NCBI RefSeq assembly: GCF_014649375.1
Contig: NZ_BMSX01000022.1
Span: 1-64,000, forward strand
Reading direction: 5' to 3'
DNA: 64,000 bases
DNA from: Streptomyces aurantiogriseus
GTDB lineage: Bacteria; Actinomycetota; Actinomycetes; Streptomycetales; Streptomycetaceae
Part shown: positions 10,001 through 18,892 of the stretch, piece by piece
Layout: each line of letters opens with the position of its first letter
Position numbering within the stretch: the first letter of the stretch is position 1
Made by a program: the position numbers and the translations under genes
The notes under the pieces: generated by a model
What the model saw: the letters and a program-made list of their open reading frames with translations, nothing else
The model's database searches: none
What the model was told of the DNA's origin: nothing

Positions 10001-10900
10001 GTGCCGGAGCACGAAGCGGCCGCATCGTACGGAACACCGACGGACGAGGTCGGGGCCTTCCTGAGCCGCCGCCGGGAGCAGATCGCCCAACGCTGGGCCG
10101 ACGAACCCCTGTTCCGTACCGTGTTCACCGTCTCCCGCGACGAGGCGGTGGAAGCGTGCCGGAGCGTGGTCGACGCCCTCGCCCAAGTCGCCGACTCCGG
10201 CCGGGTGGAGGACTCCGACAGCGCCGGATTCACCGTGGTGCGTGAGCAGCTGGCGCGGATGACGGCCGCCCGCTCCCGTTCCGGAATGAGCACCGCCCAG
10301 GTGTCCGGCGAGGTGGACGCCCTGCGGGCGCCCGTCGTGAACCTGCTCGTCGCCGATCTGCCGGACGCGCCGCCGGAGCACCTCCGGGAGTGCGCCACGA
10401 CGTTGACCGTCCTCATGGGCACGCTGCGGCTGGTGGTCATGGAGACCGCGCTGACGGAGGTTCAGGCCCTCATCGACCGGCAGCAGATGCAACTCCTGGA
10501 GGTCGCCACGCCCGTCATCCGGCTCTGGGACGGCGTCGTCGCCGTTCCGCTCATCGGCACGCTCGACAGCGCCCGCAGCCAGGTGGTGATGGAGACGCTG
10601 CTGCAGGCGGTCGTCGACCAGCAGGCCCGGTACGCGATCCTGGACATCACCGGTGTGCCGACGGTCGACTCGCTGGTCGCGCAGCATCTGATGAAGACGG
10701 TCGCCGCCGTGCGGCTGATGGGTGCGGAGTGTGTGGTCTCGGGCATCCGGCCCGCGATCGCCCAGACCATCGTTCATCTCGGCCTGGACCTGGGCACCGT
10801 GGTCACCCGGGCCGGCCTCGCCGACGCCCTGGCGTACGCCCTGCACGGGCTGGGTGCCGACATCGTGCACGCGACGCCCGGCGGTGCGGGTCAGCGGTGA
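10001..10900 (+). CDS. rsbR: RsbR-type stressosome STAS protein
   Basis: A 299-residue protein with an N-terminal all-helical sensor-like domain (about residues 15-160) and a C-terminal STAS domain (about 175-290). The STAS part is RsbR-like: ILDITGVPTVDSLVAQH carries S224 at the first B. subtilis RsbR phosphosite position, and GIRPAIAQTIVHLGL carries T256 at the second. In the stressosome RsbR and RsbS sequester RsbT until stress. GTG 10001 is preferred because GGAG lies 7 bases upstream; ATG 9986 would add five residues. First gene of a five-gene overlapping operon, joined to the next by GTGA. Confidence 0.88.
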   Translation: MPEHEAAASYGTPTDEVGAFLSRRREQIAQRWADEPLFRTVFTVSRDEAVEACRSVVDALAQVADSGRVEDSDSAGFTVVREQLARMTAARSRSGMSTAQVSGEVDALRAPVVNLLVADLPDAPPEHLRECATTLTVLMGTLRLVVMETALTEVQALIDRQQMQLLEVATPVIRLWDGVVAVPLIGTLDSARSQVVMETLLQAVVDQQARYAILDITGVPTVDSLVAQHLMKTVAAVRLMGAECVVSGIRPAIAQTIVHLGLDLGTVVTRAGLADALAYALHGLGADIVHATPGGAGQR

Positions 10901-11313
10901 ACGACGACTTCTCCCGCACCGGCGCGGCCCCCGTGCCGGTCCTCAGGCTCGGCGACATCCTGCTGGTCACGCTGCAGGGGGATCTGCACGACGGCACGGC
11001 GGAGCAGCTCCAGCAGGACATCGTGGAAGCCATCGCCCGCAGCCGGGTGACCGGCGTGGTCATCGACATCTCGGGGGTGGAGATCGTCGACTCCTTCCTC
11101 GGGCGCGTGCTGGCCGAGATCGGCGCCAACGCCCGGCTGCTCGCCGCGCAGACCGTCGTGGCCGGCATGCGGCCGGCGGTCGCGATCACGATGGTGGAGC
11201 TGGGGCTGACCCTGCCGGGGCTGCGGACCGCGCTGAGCACCGAGGCGGCCCTGGAACTCCTTGGACGGCCGGACGCTGCGGCCCCGCGCGCCCCGCGCCA
11301 GGAGCCGCGGTGA
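10897..11313 (+). CDS. rsbS: RsbS-type stressosome STAS protein
   Basis: A 138-residue single STAS domain. VVIDISGVEIVDSFLGRVL contains S66, at the position of the regulatory serine (Ser59) of B. subtilis RsbS, and MRPAVAITMVELGL is the characteristic RsbS helix. RsbS holds RsbT inactive in the stressosome core and is released by RsbT-mediated phosphorylation. The C-terminus adds about 25 Ala/Pro/Arg-rich residues not in the B. subtilis protein. The GTG start overlaps rsbR by GTGA, and the stop overlaps the next GTG in the same way, implying translational coupling. Confidence 0.88.
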   Translation: MNDDFSRTGAAPVPVLRLGDILLVTLQGDLHDGTAEQLQQDIVEAIARSRVTGVVIDISGVEIVDSFLGRVLAEIGANARLLAAQTVVAGMRPAVAITMVELGLTLPGLRTALSTEAALELLGRPDAAAPRAPRQEPR

Positions 11314-11753
11314 GCGGGACGGCCGCGGGCGTCGAGGCCCGCCTGCCGATCGGCTCCGACCTGGACCTGGTGTGGGTGCGGCAGCATGTGCGCCAGGCCG
11401 CCGCCGCGCTCGGCTTCGGACTGGTCGAGCAGACGAAGCTGGTCACCGCGGCCAGCGAACTGGCCCGCAACACGCTGGTGTACGGCGGGGGCGGGGAGGT
11501 GGAGACCGTGCGCGTCTCCGACGGGCGCACCCAGGGGCTGCGGCTGACGTTCACGGACCACGGGCCGGGCATCGCCGACCTCGAGCAGGCGCTGAGCGAC
11601 GGCTACACCTCGGGGGACGGACTGGGGATGGGCCTGGGCGGGGCACGGCGGCTGGTGCACGAGTTCGCCATCGACAGCACGCCCGGGGCCGGTACGACGG
11701 TCACGGTGACCTCGTGGGTGGCCCGGCCTCCCCGGCAGCGCGAGGAGTCCTGA
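11310..11753 (+). CDS. rsbT: RsbT-type serine/threonine kinase
   Basis: A 147-residue GHKL kinase. The N-box is TAASELARNTLVYGGGG, G1 is FTDHGPGI and the lid is GDGLGMGLGGARRLVHEF. RsbT phosphorylates RsbR/RsbS under stress, then leaves to activate an RsbU-type PP2C phosphatase, whose likely counterpart is the gene at 12793-14502. The GTG start overlaps rsbS by four bases and the stop TGA shares one base with the next ATG. Gene order R-S-T directly supports the assignment over a generic RsbW kinase. Confidence 0.88.
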   Translation: MSGTAAGVEARLPIGSDLDLVWVRQHVRQAAAALGFGLVEQTKLVTAASELARNTLVYGGGGEVETVRVSDGRTQGLRLTFTDHGPGIADLEQALSDGYTSGDGLGMGLGGARRLVHEFAIDSTPGAGTTVTVTSWVARPPRQREES

Positions 11754-12796
11754 TGCCGCGCGTGTGGGACGTCCCGGTGTACGACCCGACGCGGGTGCGC
11801 GACGCGCGGGTGGCCGCGGAGGAGGCGGCGGCGCTCGTGGGCCTCGACGACTCGCGTACGGCGGCCGTCGCGCTGGTGGCGACCGAGCTGGCCACCAACC
11901 TCCTCAAGCACGCCCGCGGAGGCCAGGTCCTCGTGGACACGGTCGCGCCGCCGAGCGGGCGGGGCGGGCCGGCCGTGCAGATCGCGGCCGTCGACCACGG
12001 GCCGGGCATGGCCGACGTCGCGGCCGCGCTCGGCGACGGGTTCTCGACGACGGGCTCGCTGGGGGCCGGGCTGGGGACCTGTCGACGGGTGGCCGACGAC
12101 TTCGACCTGCACAGCGTCCTGGGGCGTGGCACGGTCGCGCTGGCCCGGGTCGGCGCCGCCGCGAGGACCGCCGCCGCGGAGCCGCTGCCCGCGCGGGCCG
12201 GCGGGGTGAACATCCCGTTCGCCGGTGCCGACTGCTCCGGGGACGCCTGGACCTGGGTGTGCGCGGACGACCGGCTGACCCTGTTGCTGGCCGACGGGCT
12301 GGGCCACGGCCCGCAGGCAGCCCGGGCCTCGACCGCGGCGGTCGAGGAGCTGCACCGCTCGGCCCGCCTCGCGCCCGCCGAGATGCTGCGCCGCCTGGAC
12401 GGCGCGCTGCGCGGCACGCGGGGTGCGGCGGTCGCGCTGGCCCAGCTCGATGTGCGGGCGGGGCGGCTGCGGTTCGCCGGGATCGGGAACGTGGGGGCAC
12501 GGCTGTGGGAGGGCGGCTCCTGGCGTCATCTGCTCTCCCGGCCCGGCATAGTCGGCGTGCACCGCCCGGCGACGCTGCCCGCGACCGAGGTGCCCTGGGG
12601 CGCGGACCGGCTGCTGGTCCTGTACAGCGACGGTCTGCCCAGCCGCTGGGTGCCGCCCTCCGACACCCGCCTGTTGGCGGCCGACCCGGCCGTCACCGCC
12701 GCGGTGATCGTGCGCGACGCCAGCAGTTCCGCGCGCCCGGTGCGTGACGACACCGCCGTGGCTGTCCTGTCCCCGACCCCGCCGGACCGCCCATGA
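11753..12796 (+). CDS. GHKL ATPase fused to RsbX-like PP2C phosphatase
   Basis: A 347-residue two-domain protein. Residues about 1-140 form a GHKL ATPase (VATELATNLLKHARGG, DHGPGMADV, GSLGAGLGTCRRV). Residues about 155-347 are a SpoIIE/RsbX-type serine phosphatase (GADCSGDAW, LADGLGHG, GIGNVGARLW, LYSDGLPSRW). RsbX dephosphorylates RsbR and RsbS to reset the stressosome; here the activity is covalently joined to a kinase-like domain, so one polypeptide may carry opposing activities. Overlaps rsbT by one base and the next gene by ATGA. The domain calls are firm; the substrates are inferred from position. Confidence 0.85.
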   Translation: MPRVWDVPVYDPTRVRDARVAAEEAAALVGLDDSRTAAVALVATELATNLLKHARGGQVLVDTVAPPSGRGGPAVQIAAVDHGPGMADVAAALGDGFSTTGSLGAGLGTCRRVADDFDLHSVLGRGTVALARVGAAARTAAAEPLPARAGGVNIPFAGADCSGDAWTWVCADDRLTLLLADGLGHGPQAARASTAAVEELHRSARLAPAEMLRRLDGALRGTRGAAVALAQLDVRAGRLRFAGIGNVGARLWEGGSWRHLLSRPGIVGVHRPATLPATEVPWGADRLLVLYSDGLPSRWVPPSDTRLLAADPAVTAAVIVRDASSSARPVRDDTAVAVLSPTPPDRP

Positions 12797-14502
12797 TGCG
12801 TACCTGGCAGATCAGCGCCGTCACCGACGCGGCGCGCGCCCGGATCGAGACCGCGCGGCTGGCCGCCGCGTTCGGCGTCACGCCCCTGGAGCGGACGCGG
12901 CTGGCGGCCGCGCTCAGCGGCCGTCTGCGCCAGTGTCTGACCAAGGGCGGCACCTGGCGGCTCGCCCTCGAGACGGCCGGTGGCCGCCTGCACGTCGAGG
13001 TCGCCCCCTCCCTCACCGCCGGTGAACCGCCGTGGCGCGTCACCGTGGACTGCCCCGAGCCGGTGGCCGCCGCCGTCTCCGCCGGGGTGACCGACGATCC
13101 CGGGGTCCTCGCGGAGGCCCTGCTGGGCGCCGACGAGGACACCGCGCTCGTCCTGGACAGGCTGGCCGAGCAGGAGGAACTGGTCACCTTCCACCGGGAG
13201 GAGCTGCACCAGACCAACCAGGGCGTCCTGGCGCTGCACGCCGAGCTGGACGCGGCCGGGCGGGCCCAGCGCGAGGCGTTCGCGGCGGAGCGCGCGGCCC
13301 GGCAGGAGGCGGAGAGCGCCCGGCGCCGGCTGACGTTCCTGGCCGACGCCAGCGCGGTGCTGACGGCCTCCCTCAACCACGAGGAGATCGTGCGCCGGCT
13401 GCCTGAGCTGCTGGTGCCGGAGTACGCCCGCACGGTCGACGTCTGGCTCTTCGACGCCGAGGACGACCGGCACCCGCCCGCCCCGCACCCGGCGGCCGCC
13501 GTGGTCGCCGCCCGCACCGGTCGGCCCCAGTACGCGGCCGACCATCCCGGCGGTCTGCCCGGGGTGGACGACCAGCCGCCGTCGGCGCTGCATCCCACCC
13601 TGCCGCTGCTGTGCGTCCCGCTGCCGACGCGGCGTGCGCCGCTGGGCGTGCTGACGCTGACGCCGCCGGGCGAGCGCTGGGACCCGGACGACGCCGTCAT
13701 GCTGATCGAGCTGACCCGGCGGGCCAGCATCGCGCTCGACAACGCACGGCGCTTCGAGCACAACCGGGACATCGCCGAGACGCTCCAGCGCGCCCTGCTG
13801 ACCGACCTGCCGACGACGCCGGGGCTGCGGCTGGCGGCCCGCTATATGCCCGCGACGTACGGGCTGAACATCGGCGGCGACTGGTACGACGCCTTCCGCC
13901 AGCCCGACGGCAGCCTGATCACCGTCATCGGCGACGTCACCGGGCACGGGCTGCACGCGGCGGTGATGATGAGCCAGCTGCGGACCGCGCTGCGGGCGTA
14001 CGCCGTGGACGGCGGCAGCCCCGGCGTGCTGCTGACCCGGCTGCACACCTTCCTGCACCACCTCCAGCCCGATCTGTACGCGACGGCCGTGATCGCCCGC
14101 TTCCAGCCCGGCGAGCCGGTGCTGACGTGGGCGGCAGCGGGCCATCCGCCGCCCGTCCTGCGCGACCCGGACGGGCGGGTGCGGACGCTGGACGCCAAGC
14201 CCGGGGCGATGCTGGGCATCCCGCTGCGGCAGGAGATCGCCGACCACACGGTCCCGCTGGTGCCCGGTTCGACGCTGGCGCTGTACACGGACGGGCTGGT
14301 CGAGCGACGCGCCCAGGGCATAGACCCGGGCATCGAGCGGCTCGCGGCGGCGCTCGGCGGGTTCCGCACCGAGGAGCTGGACACGGACCTGGACGGCTCG
14401 GCGGAGCGCATCCTGGACCCGATGCTGAGCGACTCCGAGCGCGACGACGACGTGTGTCTGCTGCTGTGTCACATCGACAGCCGCACGGCGTCGGCGCCGT
14501 GA
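12793..14502 (+). CDS. GAF-domain SpoIIE-type PP2C phosphatase (RsbU-like output)
   Basis: A 569-residue protein. Residues about 1-110 resemble a GHKL ATPase that has lost its clear N-box (RLAAALSGRLRQCLTKGG, with a poor glycine lid). About 120-190 is a charged coiled coil. About 190-320 is a GAF sensor domain. About 330-560 is a PP2C/SpoIIE domain with IGGDWYDAF, IGDVTGHGLHAA, AAGHPPPVL and LYTDGLVERR. It should dephosphorylate STAS anti-anti-sigma proteins and so release a sigma factor. It is the last gene of the five-gene operon, coupled by ATGA. The degenerate front domain may be the RsbT docking site, which is an inference. Confidence 0.88.
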   Translation: MMRTWQISAVTDAARARIETARLAAAFGVTPLERTRLAAALSGRLRQCLTKGGTWRLALETAGGRLHVEVAPSLTAGEPPWRVTVDCPEPVAAAVSAGVTDDPGVLAEALLGADEDTALVLDRLAEQEELVTFHREELHQTNQGVLALHAELDAAGRAQREAFAAERAARQEAESARRRLTFLADASAVLTASLNHEEIVRRLPELLVPEYARTVDVWLFDAEDDRHPPAPHPAAAVVAARTGRPQYAADHPGGLPGVDDQPPSALHPTLPLLCVPLPTRRAPLGVLTLTPPGERWDPDDAVMLIELTRRASIALDNARRFEHNRDIAETLQRALLTDLPTTPGLRLAARYMPATYGLNIGGDWYDAFRQPDGSLITVIGDVTGHGLHAAVMMSQLRTALRAYAVDGGSPGVLLTRLHTFLHHLQPDLYATAVIARFQPGEPVLTWAAAGHPPPVLRDPDGRVRTLDAKPGAMLGIPLRQEIADHTVPLVPGSTLALYTDGLVERRAQGIDPGIERLAAALGGFRTEELDTDLDGSAERILDPMLSDSERDDDVCLLLCHIDSRTASAP

Positions 14503-14514
14503 GGGGCGGTCAGG

Positions 14515-14988
14515 TCAGTCGTCGGCCCTCGCGGTGTGTGCCTGCTCGAAGGCGCACAGACCGTGCTCCAGGGCGGTGCGCTGCGCCGTGGTCATGCCCT
14601 CGAACACGGCTGCCAGCCGTCGTACGCGCCGCTCGGTGACGTCGGCGAGGACGCGCCGGCCGTAGGCGGTCAGGACGAGCTGCACCTCGCGCCGGTTGCG
14701 CGGCTGCACGGTCCGCTCCAGCATTCCGGCCGCCTCCAGCCGGTCGCACAGACGGCTCGCGGTGGGCAGACCGATGCCGAGGTGCTCGGCCAGGGCGGTC
14801 AGATTGAGCTCCGGCCGGCGCCGGACCGTCCTCAGGGCGAGCAACTGCCGGGCGGGCAGCTGCGGCGTGGTCTCCTCGGCCGCCGCGAGCCAGCCGGCCA
14901 CCAGGCTCTCCACCGCGTCGACGACCCTCCGGGCCATCGCCTCCCGGCTCTCCCGCCGGCCGTCGTCGGAGCCCTCCGCGCACCCCAC
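14515..14988 (-). CDS. MarR-family transcriptional regulator
   Basis: A 157-residue winged-helix regulator. The DNA-binding part is LNLTALAEHLGIGLPTASRL (recognition helix) followed by the wing CDRLEAAGMLERTVQPRNRREV. The family usually represses neighbouring efflux or oxidative-stress genes and responds to phenolics or oxidation. GTG 14988 is chosen because GGAGGG lies six bases upstream; a GTG at 15012 in frame has no ribosome site. Converges on the SpoIIE gene and diverges from ndh, so the 14989-15239 gap holds both promoters. Its operator is unknown; the palindrome at 9742-9765 is one possibility. Confidence 0.88.
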   Translation of the reverse strand: MGCAEGSDDGRRESREAMARRVVDAVESLVAGWLAAAEETTPQLPARQLLALRTVRRRPELNLTALAEHLGIGLPTASRLCDRLEAAGMLERTVQPRNRREVQLVLTAYGRRVLADVTERRVRRLAAVFEGMTTAQRTALEHGLCAFEQAHTARADD

Positions 14989-15027
14989 GTCACTACCCTC
15001 CGGCCACCGCACTTGTCATGTACGTCG

Positions 15028-15072
15028 GCCTACCCGAAGGTACGGGGGGTACACGGGCCGTTCCACGGGTAC
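15028..15072 (+). promoter_or_regulatory. Two overlapping SigB-type promoters before ndh
   Basis: Site 1 is GCCT (15028-15031), 15 bases, GGGTAC (15047-15052). Site 2 is GGGT (15047-15050), 16 bases, GGGTAC (15067-15072). Both fit GNNT-N14-16-GGGTAC/T, and the -10 of the first doubles as the -35 of the second. The predicted leader to the GTG at 15240 is 150-180 bases. Confidence 0.6.
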
Positions 15073-15239
15073 GACGGGGATCTCGGAAGAAACGTTCGTC
15101 TGCACGCGCCCTCCGGCTGGCGGAACGGCTTCGGTCGCGGTGGGATCGATGGGATGGACCAGGTGCGAAGGCGCCCTCCGGCGGGCACGCGCATGACGTC
15201 GAGGCAGACCGCCTGGAGCCGCAGAAAGGGATGGACATC

Positions 15240-16598
15240 GTGACACGACCCAGGATCCTGGTGGTGGGCGCGGGTTTCGCGGGAGTGGGGTGCGTTCGAC
15301 GCCTGGAACGCAAACTCTCCTCCGACGAGGCCGACGTCACCCTGGTGACGCCGTTCAGCTACCAGCTCTATCTGCCGCTGCTGCCGCAGGTCGCCTCCGG
15401 CGTGCTGACGCCCCAGTCGATCGCTCTGTCGCTGCGCCGCAGCAAGAAGTACCGCACCCGGATCATCCCGGGCGGCGCGATCGGCGTGGACCTCAGGTCG
15501 AAGGTCTGCGTGATCCGCACCATCACCGACCGGATCGTCAACGAGCCGTACGACTACATCGTGCTGGCTCCCGGCAGCATCACACGGACCTTCGACATCC
15601 CGGGGCTGACCGAGCACGCCTTCGGGATGAAGACGCTCGCGGAGGCCGCCTACATCCGCGACCACGTCATCACCCAGCTCGACCTCGCCGACGCCAGCCA
15701 GGACCCCGCCGAGCGGGCCTCCCGGCTGCAGTTCGTGGTCGTCGGCGGCGGCTACGCGGGCACCGAGACCGCCGCCTGTCTGCAACGGCTCACGCACAAC
15801 GCGGTCAAGCGCTACCCCCGGCTGGACCCGAGGCTGATCAAGTGGCACCTGATCGACATCGCCCCGAAGCTGATGCCGGAGCTCGGCGACAAGCTCGGGC
15901 GCAGCGCGCAGGAGGTGCTGCGCAAGCGCGGGATCGAGATCTCGCTGGGCGTCTCCATCGCCAAGGCCGGGCCGGAGGAGGTCACCTTCACGGACGGTCG
16001 GGTGATCCCGACCCGCACGCTGATCTGGACCGCGGGCGTCGTCGCGAGCCCGCTGATGGCCACCCTCGGCGCGGAGACGGTCCGCGGGCGCCTGGCCGTC
16101 ACCTCCTCGATGAACCTGCCCGGCCACGACGGGGTGTTCGCGCTCGGGGACGCCGCCGCGGTGCCCGACGAGGCCAAGGGCGAGGAGGGCGCGGTCTGCC
16201 CGCCGACCGCGCAGCACGCGATGCGGCAGGGCAAGGTCGTCGCCGACAACGTCATCGCGACGCTGCGGGGCCAGTCGATGAAGCCGTATGTGCACAAGGA
16301 TCTCGGGCTGGTCGTCGACCTCGGCGGCACCGACGCCGTCTCCAAGCCGCTCGGCGTCGAGCTGCGGGGGCTGCCCGCGCAGGCCGTGGCCCGTGGCTAC
16401 CACTGGTCGGCACTGCGCACCAACGTGGCGAAGGCGCGCGTGCTGACGAACTGGACGCTGAACGCGCTGGCGGGCGACGACTTCGTCCGCACCGGCTTCC
16501 AGTCGCGCCGGCCCGCCAGGCTGAAGGACTTCGAGTACACCGACAGCTATCTGACGCCGGAGCAGGTGCGGGCACAGGTGGAGGGCGCGGGTTCCTGA
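15240..16598 (+). CDS. Type II NADH dehydrogenase / NAD(P)/FAD oxidoreductase
   Basis: A 452-residue peripheral flavoprotein of the NDH-2 family that passes electrons from NADH to quinone without pumping protons. The FAD-binding fold is at the N-terminus (ILVVGAGFAGVGCVRRLERK) and the NADH-binding fold at about residues 165-185 (FVVVGGGYAGTETAACL). The second FAD motif is GVFALGDAAAVPDE, and a C-terminal membrane-association segment follows. GTG 15240 is preferred because AAAGGG lies 9 bases upstream; ATG 15231 would have none. Probably co-transcribed with the FUSC gene. The SigB-type promoters suggest stress-induced respiration. Confidence 0.9.
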   Translation: MTRPRILVVGAGFAGVGCVRRLERKLSSDEADVTLVTPFSYQLYLPLLPQVASGVLTPQSIALSLRRSKKYRTRIIPGGAIGVDLRSKVCVIRTITDRIVNEPYDYIVLAPGSITRTFDIPGLTEHAFGMKTLAEAAYIRDHVITQLDLADASQDPAERASRLQFVVVGGGYAGTETAACLQRLTHNAVKRYPRLDPRLIKWHLIDIAPKLMPELGDKLGRSAQEVLRKRGIEISLGVSIAKAGPEEVTFTDGRVIPTRTLIWTAGVVASPLMATLGAETVRGRLAVTSSMNLPGHDGVFALGDAAAVPDEAKGEEGAVCPPTAQHAMRQGKVVADNVIATLRGQSMKPYVHKDLGLVVDLGGTDAVSKPLGVELRGLPAQAVARGYHWSALRTNVAKARVLTNWTLNALAGDDFVRTGFQSRRPARLKDFEYTDSYLTPEQVRAQVEGAGS

Positions 16599-16634
16599 GG
16601 CCGGGTGAGACGGTCCGGGAGAGGGTACGGCGGC

Positions 16635-18869
16635 GTGAAGGCGGCGGCACGGTCGTTCCGGACGGGGTGGCGGGACCGGATCGCGGCGTCGGATCCCGGG
16701 CTGCTGCGGCTGGCGGCCGGGCTGCGGACGGTGGGGGCGATCGCCCTGACGCTGGCCGTGCTCTCCCTGCTGGGCGCGACCTTGACGCACCTGGTCGCGG
16801 GGGCCATCGCGGCGATGGTCGCCACCTTCGCCATCCGGGAGAAGCAGCGCGACCGGCAGGCGGTCACCCTCGCCCTGGGGCTGCCGGTCGCGCTGGCCTC
16901 GCTGTCGCTGGCGGCGCTGCTCAGCTCCCGGCTGATCGCCGGTGACGTCTTCTTCGTCGCCCTCATCTTCTGCGCGGTCTACGGCCGGCGGTTCGGCGAC
17001 CGCGGCATGGCACTCGGCCTGGTCGCCTTCCAGGTCTACTTCCTGGCCCTGTTCGTGGGTGCCAGCAGAGCGACGCTGCCCGGGTTCTGCGGGGCGGTCG
17101 CCGTCGCGTTCGTGTGCAGCGCGGTGGCGCGCTTCGCGCTGGTGCCGCAGACCCCGGCGGGGGTCTTCCAGCGGCTGCGGCGGGCCTTCCGGGCGCGGCT
17201 CGCGCGGTTGCTCGACGCCCAGCTCGAGCTGTTCGACGCCGGCCCGGACGAGGTGGAGAAGGCGCTGGCACACGTGCGGGAGGGCACCGCCCGGCTGCAC
17301 GAGACGGCCATGATGATCCAGAGCCGGCTGGCCGAGGGCACCCCGGACGAGGCGACGGCGCGACTGGTGCAGCGCCGGATCGCCGACGCGGAGATCGCCG
17401 CCGAGCGGCTCGGTCTGCTGCTGCTCACGGCGCGCAGCGCCGAGCGGGCGGACACCCTGACCCTGCACCTGCCCGGCGCACCGGTTCCGGAGGCCGGGCG
17501 GCTGCCGGTGCGGGAGGAGGCGACCGAGGTCCTGCGACGCGACCTGCAGGCGCTGCGTCTGCTCGTGCGGCATCCCGTCGCCGGCGGCAGCGGGCTGGCG
17601 CAGCTCCGCAACCGGCTGCTCGGGTACCGGGAGGAGGAGAACCTGCCGGGCGCGTCACCGGCCGTGCAGGACGTCTTCCGGGGCGTCGGTGAGGCGGCCC
17701 GGGCGGTGCTCGGGCTGCGGGTCGCGCTCGACGGGCCGCAGGACGAGTCCGACGACAGCCCCGAGACCGCCCGCTCCCGCGAGGAACTGGACGCGGAGGA
17801 CGCGGCCATCGAGGGGCACGAGACGGAGACGACGGAGGCCACGGGCCTGCGTCGGCCCACGACCCGGGCAGCCGTGCAGGTCGCCGTCGGATCGTCGCTG
17901 GCGATCGTCGGCGGCGAGCTGCTCTCCACGCACCGCTGGTACTGGGCGGTGCTGACCTGCTGGATCGTGTTCATCAACACCGCGTCCACCGGCGAGATCA
18001 TGGTCAAGGGCTACGGGCGGCTGCTCGGGACCGTGCTCGGGGTGGTCGCGGGCATCGGGCTCGCGGGACTGGTGGGCCACCACACGTGGACGGCGTTCGC
18101 GGTGGTGCTGCTGTGCGTGTTCGCGATGTTCTACACGGCGCCGCTGTCGCACACACTGATGTCCTTCTTCGTCACCGCGGCGCTGGGCGTGCTGTACACG
18201 CTGCTGCACACCTACAGCCTGTCGGTGCTCGTGCTGCGGGTGGAGGAGACGGCGCTGGGGGTGGCCTGCGGAGTCGTGGCGGCGGTGCTGGTGCTGCCGG
18301 TGCAGACGGACCGGCGTACGAACGAGCTGCTGACGACCGTCCTGGACCGGCTGGCAGATGTCACCGAGGGTGCCGTGGACCAGCTCAGCGGTGGACCCCC
18401 GGCCGATCTGCTGGACCGGGCGCGGGACCTGGACCAGGCGCTGGCCGATCTGCGGGCGGCCACGCAGCCGCTGACCCATCCGGTCACGCCGCTGCGGACC
18501 CGGCGGGACACCGCCCGCTACGTGGTCGCCCTGCTGGAGACGTGCGCGTACCACGCACGATCGCTGGCGGCCACGGCCGAGCTGCTGCCGACCCATCCGT
18601 CGATCGCGGCGGAACCGCGGCTGCGTGGGGCCGGGCGACGCATCCTGCACAACATCGGCGCGATCGCCGCGCACGTCGCGGACGAGCGCAGCACCGCCCA
18701 GGTGCGGACCGGTGCGAGCATCGCCTCGCTGCTGAAGCCCGGCGTGCCCGGGACCCCGCGCTACGACCGGGTCACCGACCGGGTGCTACGGCACCTGCAA
18801 CGCTTGGACGAGGCGGTGGTCGGTCTGGCCCGGCCGTTGAAGGTTGCGGTGGAGCAGCCGAAGCAGTGA
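16635..18869 (+). CDS. FUSC-family membrane protein
   Basis: A protein of about 744 residues with two membrane clusters: helices at about 30-170 and again at about 415-565 (the FUSC domain, with WYWAVLTCWIVFINTAS and GYGRLLGTVLGVVAG). Between and after them lie cytoplasmic helical segments. The family includes YccS/AaeB-like aromatic acid or fusaric acid exporters; the substrate is unknown here. GTG 16635 has GGAGAGGG at good spacing; GTG 16605 in frame is an alternative with weaker GAGG. It follows ndh by 36 bases and likely shares its transcript. Confidence 0.85.
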   Translation: MKAAARSFRTGWRDRIAASDPGLLRLAAGLRTVGAIALTLAVLSLLGATLTHLVAGAIAAMVATFAIREKQRDRQAVTLALGLPVALASLSLAALLSSRLIAGDVFFVALIFCAVYGRRFGDRGMALGLVAFQVYFLALFVGASRATLPGFCGAVAVAFVCSAVARFALVPQTPAGVFQRLRRAFRARLARLLDAQLELFDAGPDEVEKALAHVREGTARLHETAMMIQSRLAEGTPDEATARLVQRRIADAEIAAERLGLLLLTARSAERADTLTLHLPGAPVPEAGRLPVREEATEVLRRDLQALRLLVRHPVAGGSGLAQLRNRLLGYREEENLPGASPAVQDVFRGVGEAARAVLGLRVALDGPQDESDDSPETARSREELDAEDAAIEGHETETTEATGLRRPTTRAAVQVAVGSSLAIVGGELLSTHRWYWAVLTCWIVFINTASTGEIMVKGYGRLLGTVLGVVAGIGLAGLVGHHTWTAFAVVLLCVFAMFYTAPLSHTLMSFFVTAALGVLYTLLHTYSLSVLVLRVEETALGVACGVVAAVLVLPVQTDRRTNELLTTVLDRLADVTEGAVDQLSGGPPADLLDRARDLDQALADLRAATQPLTHPVTPLRTRRDTARYVVALLETCAYHARSLAATAELLPTHPSIAAEPRLRGAGRRILHNIGAIAAHVADERSTAQVRTGASIASLLKPGVPGTPRYDRVTDRVLRHLQRLDEAVVGLARPLKVAVEQPKQ

Positions 18870-18892
18870 GTGAGGCCGGCCGGCCCACGGCG

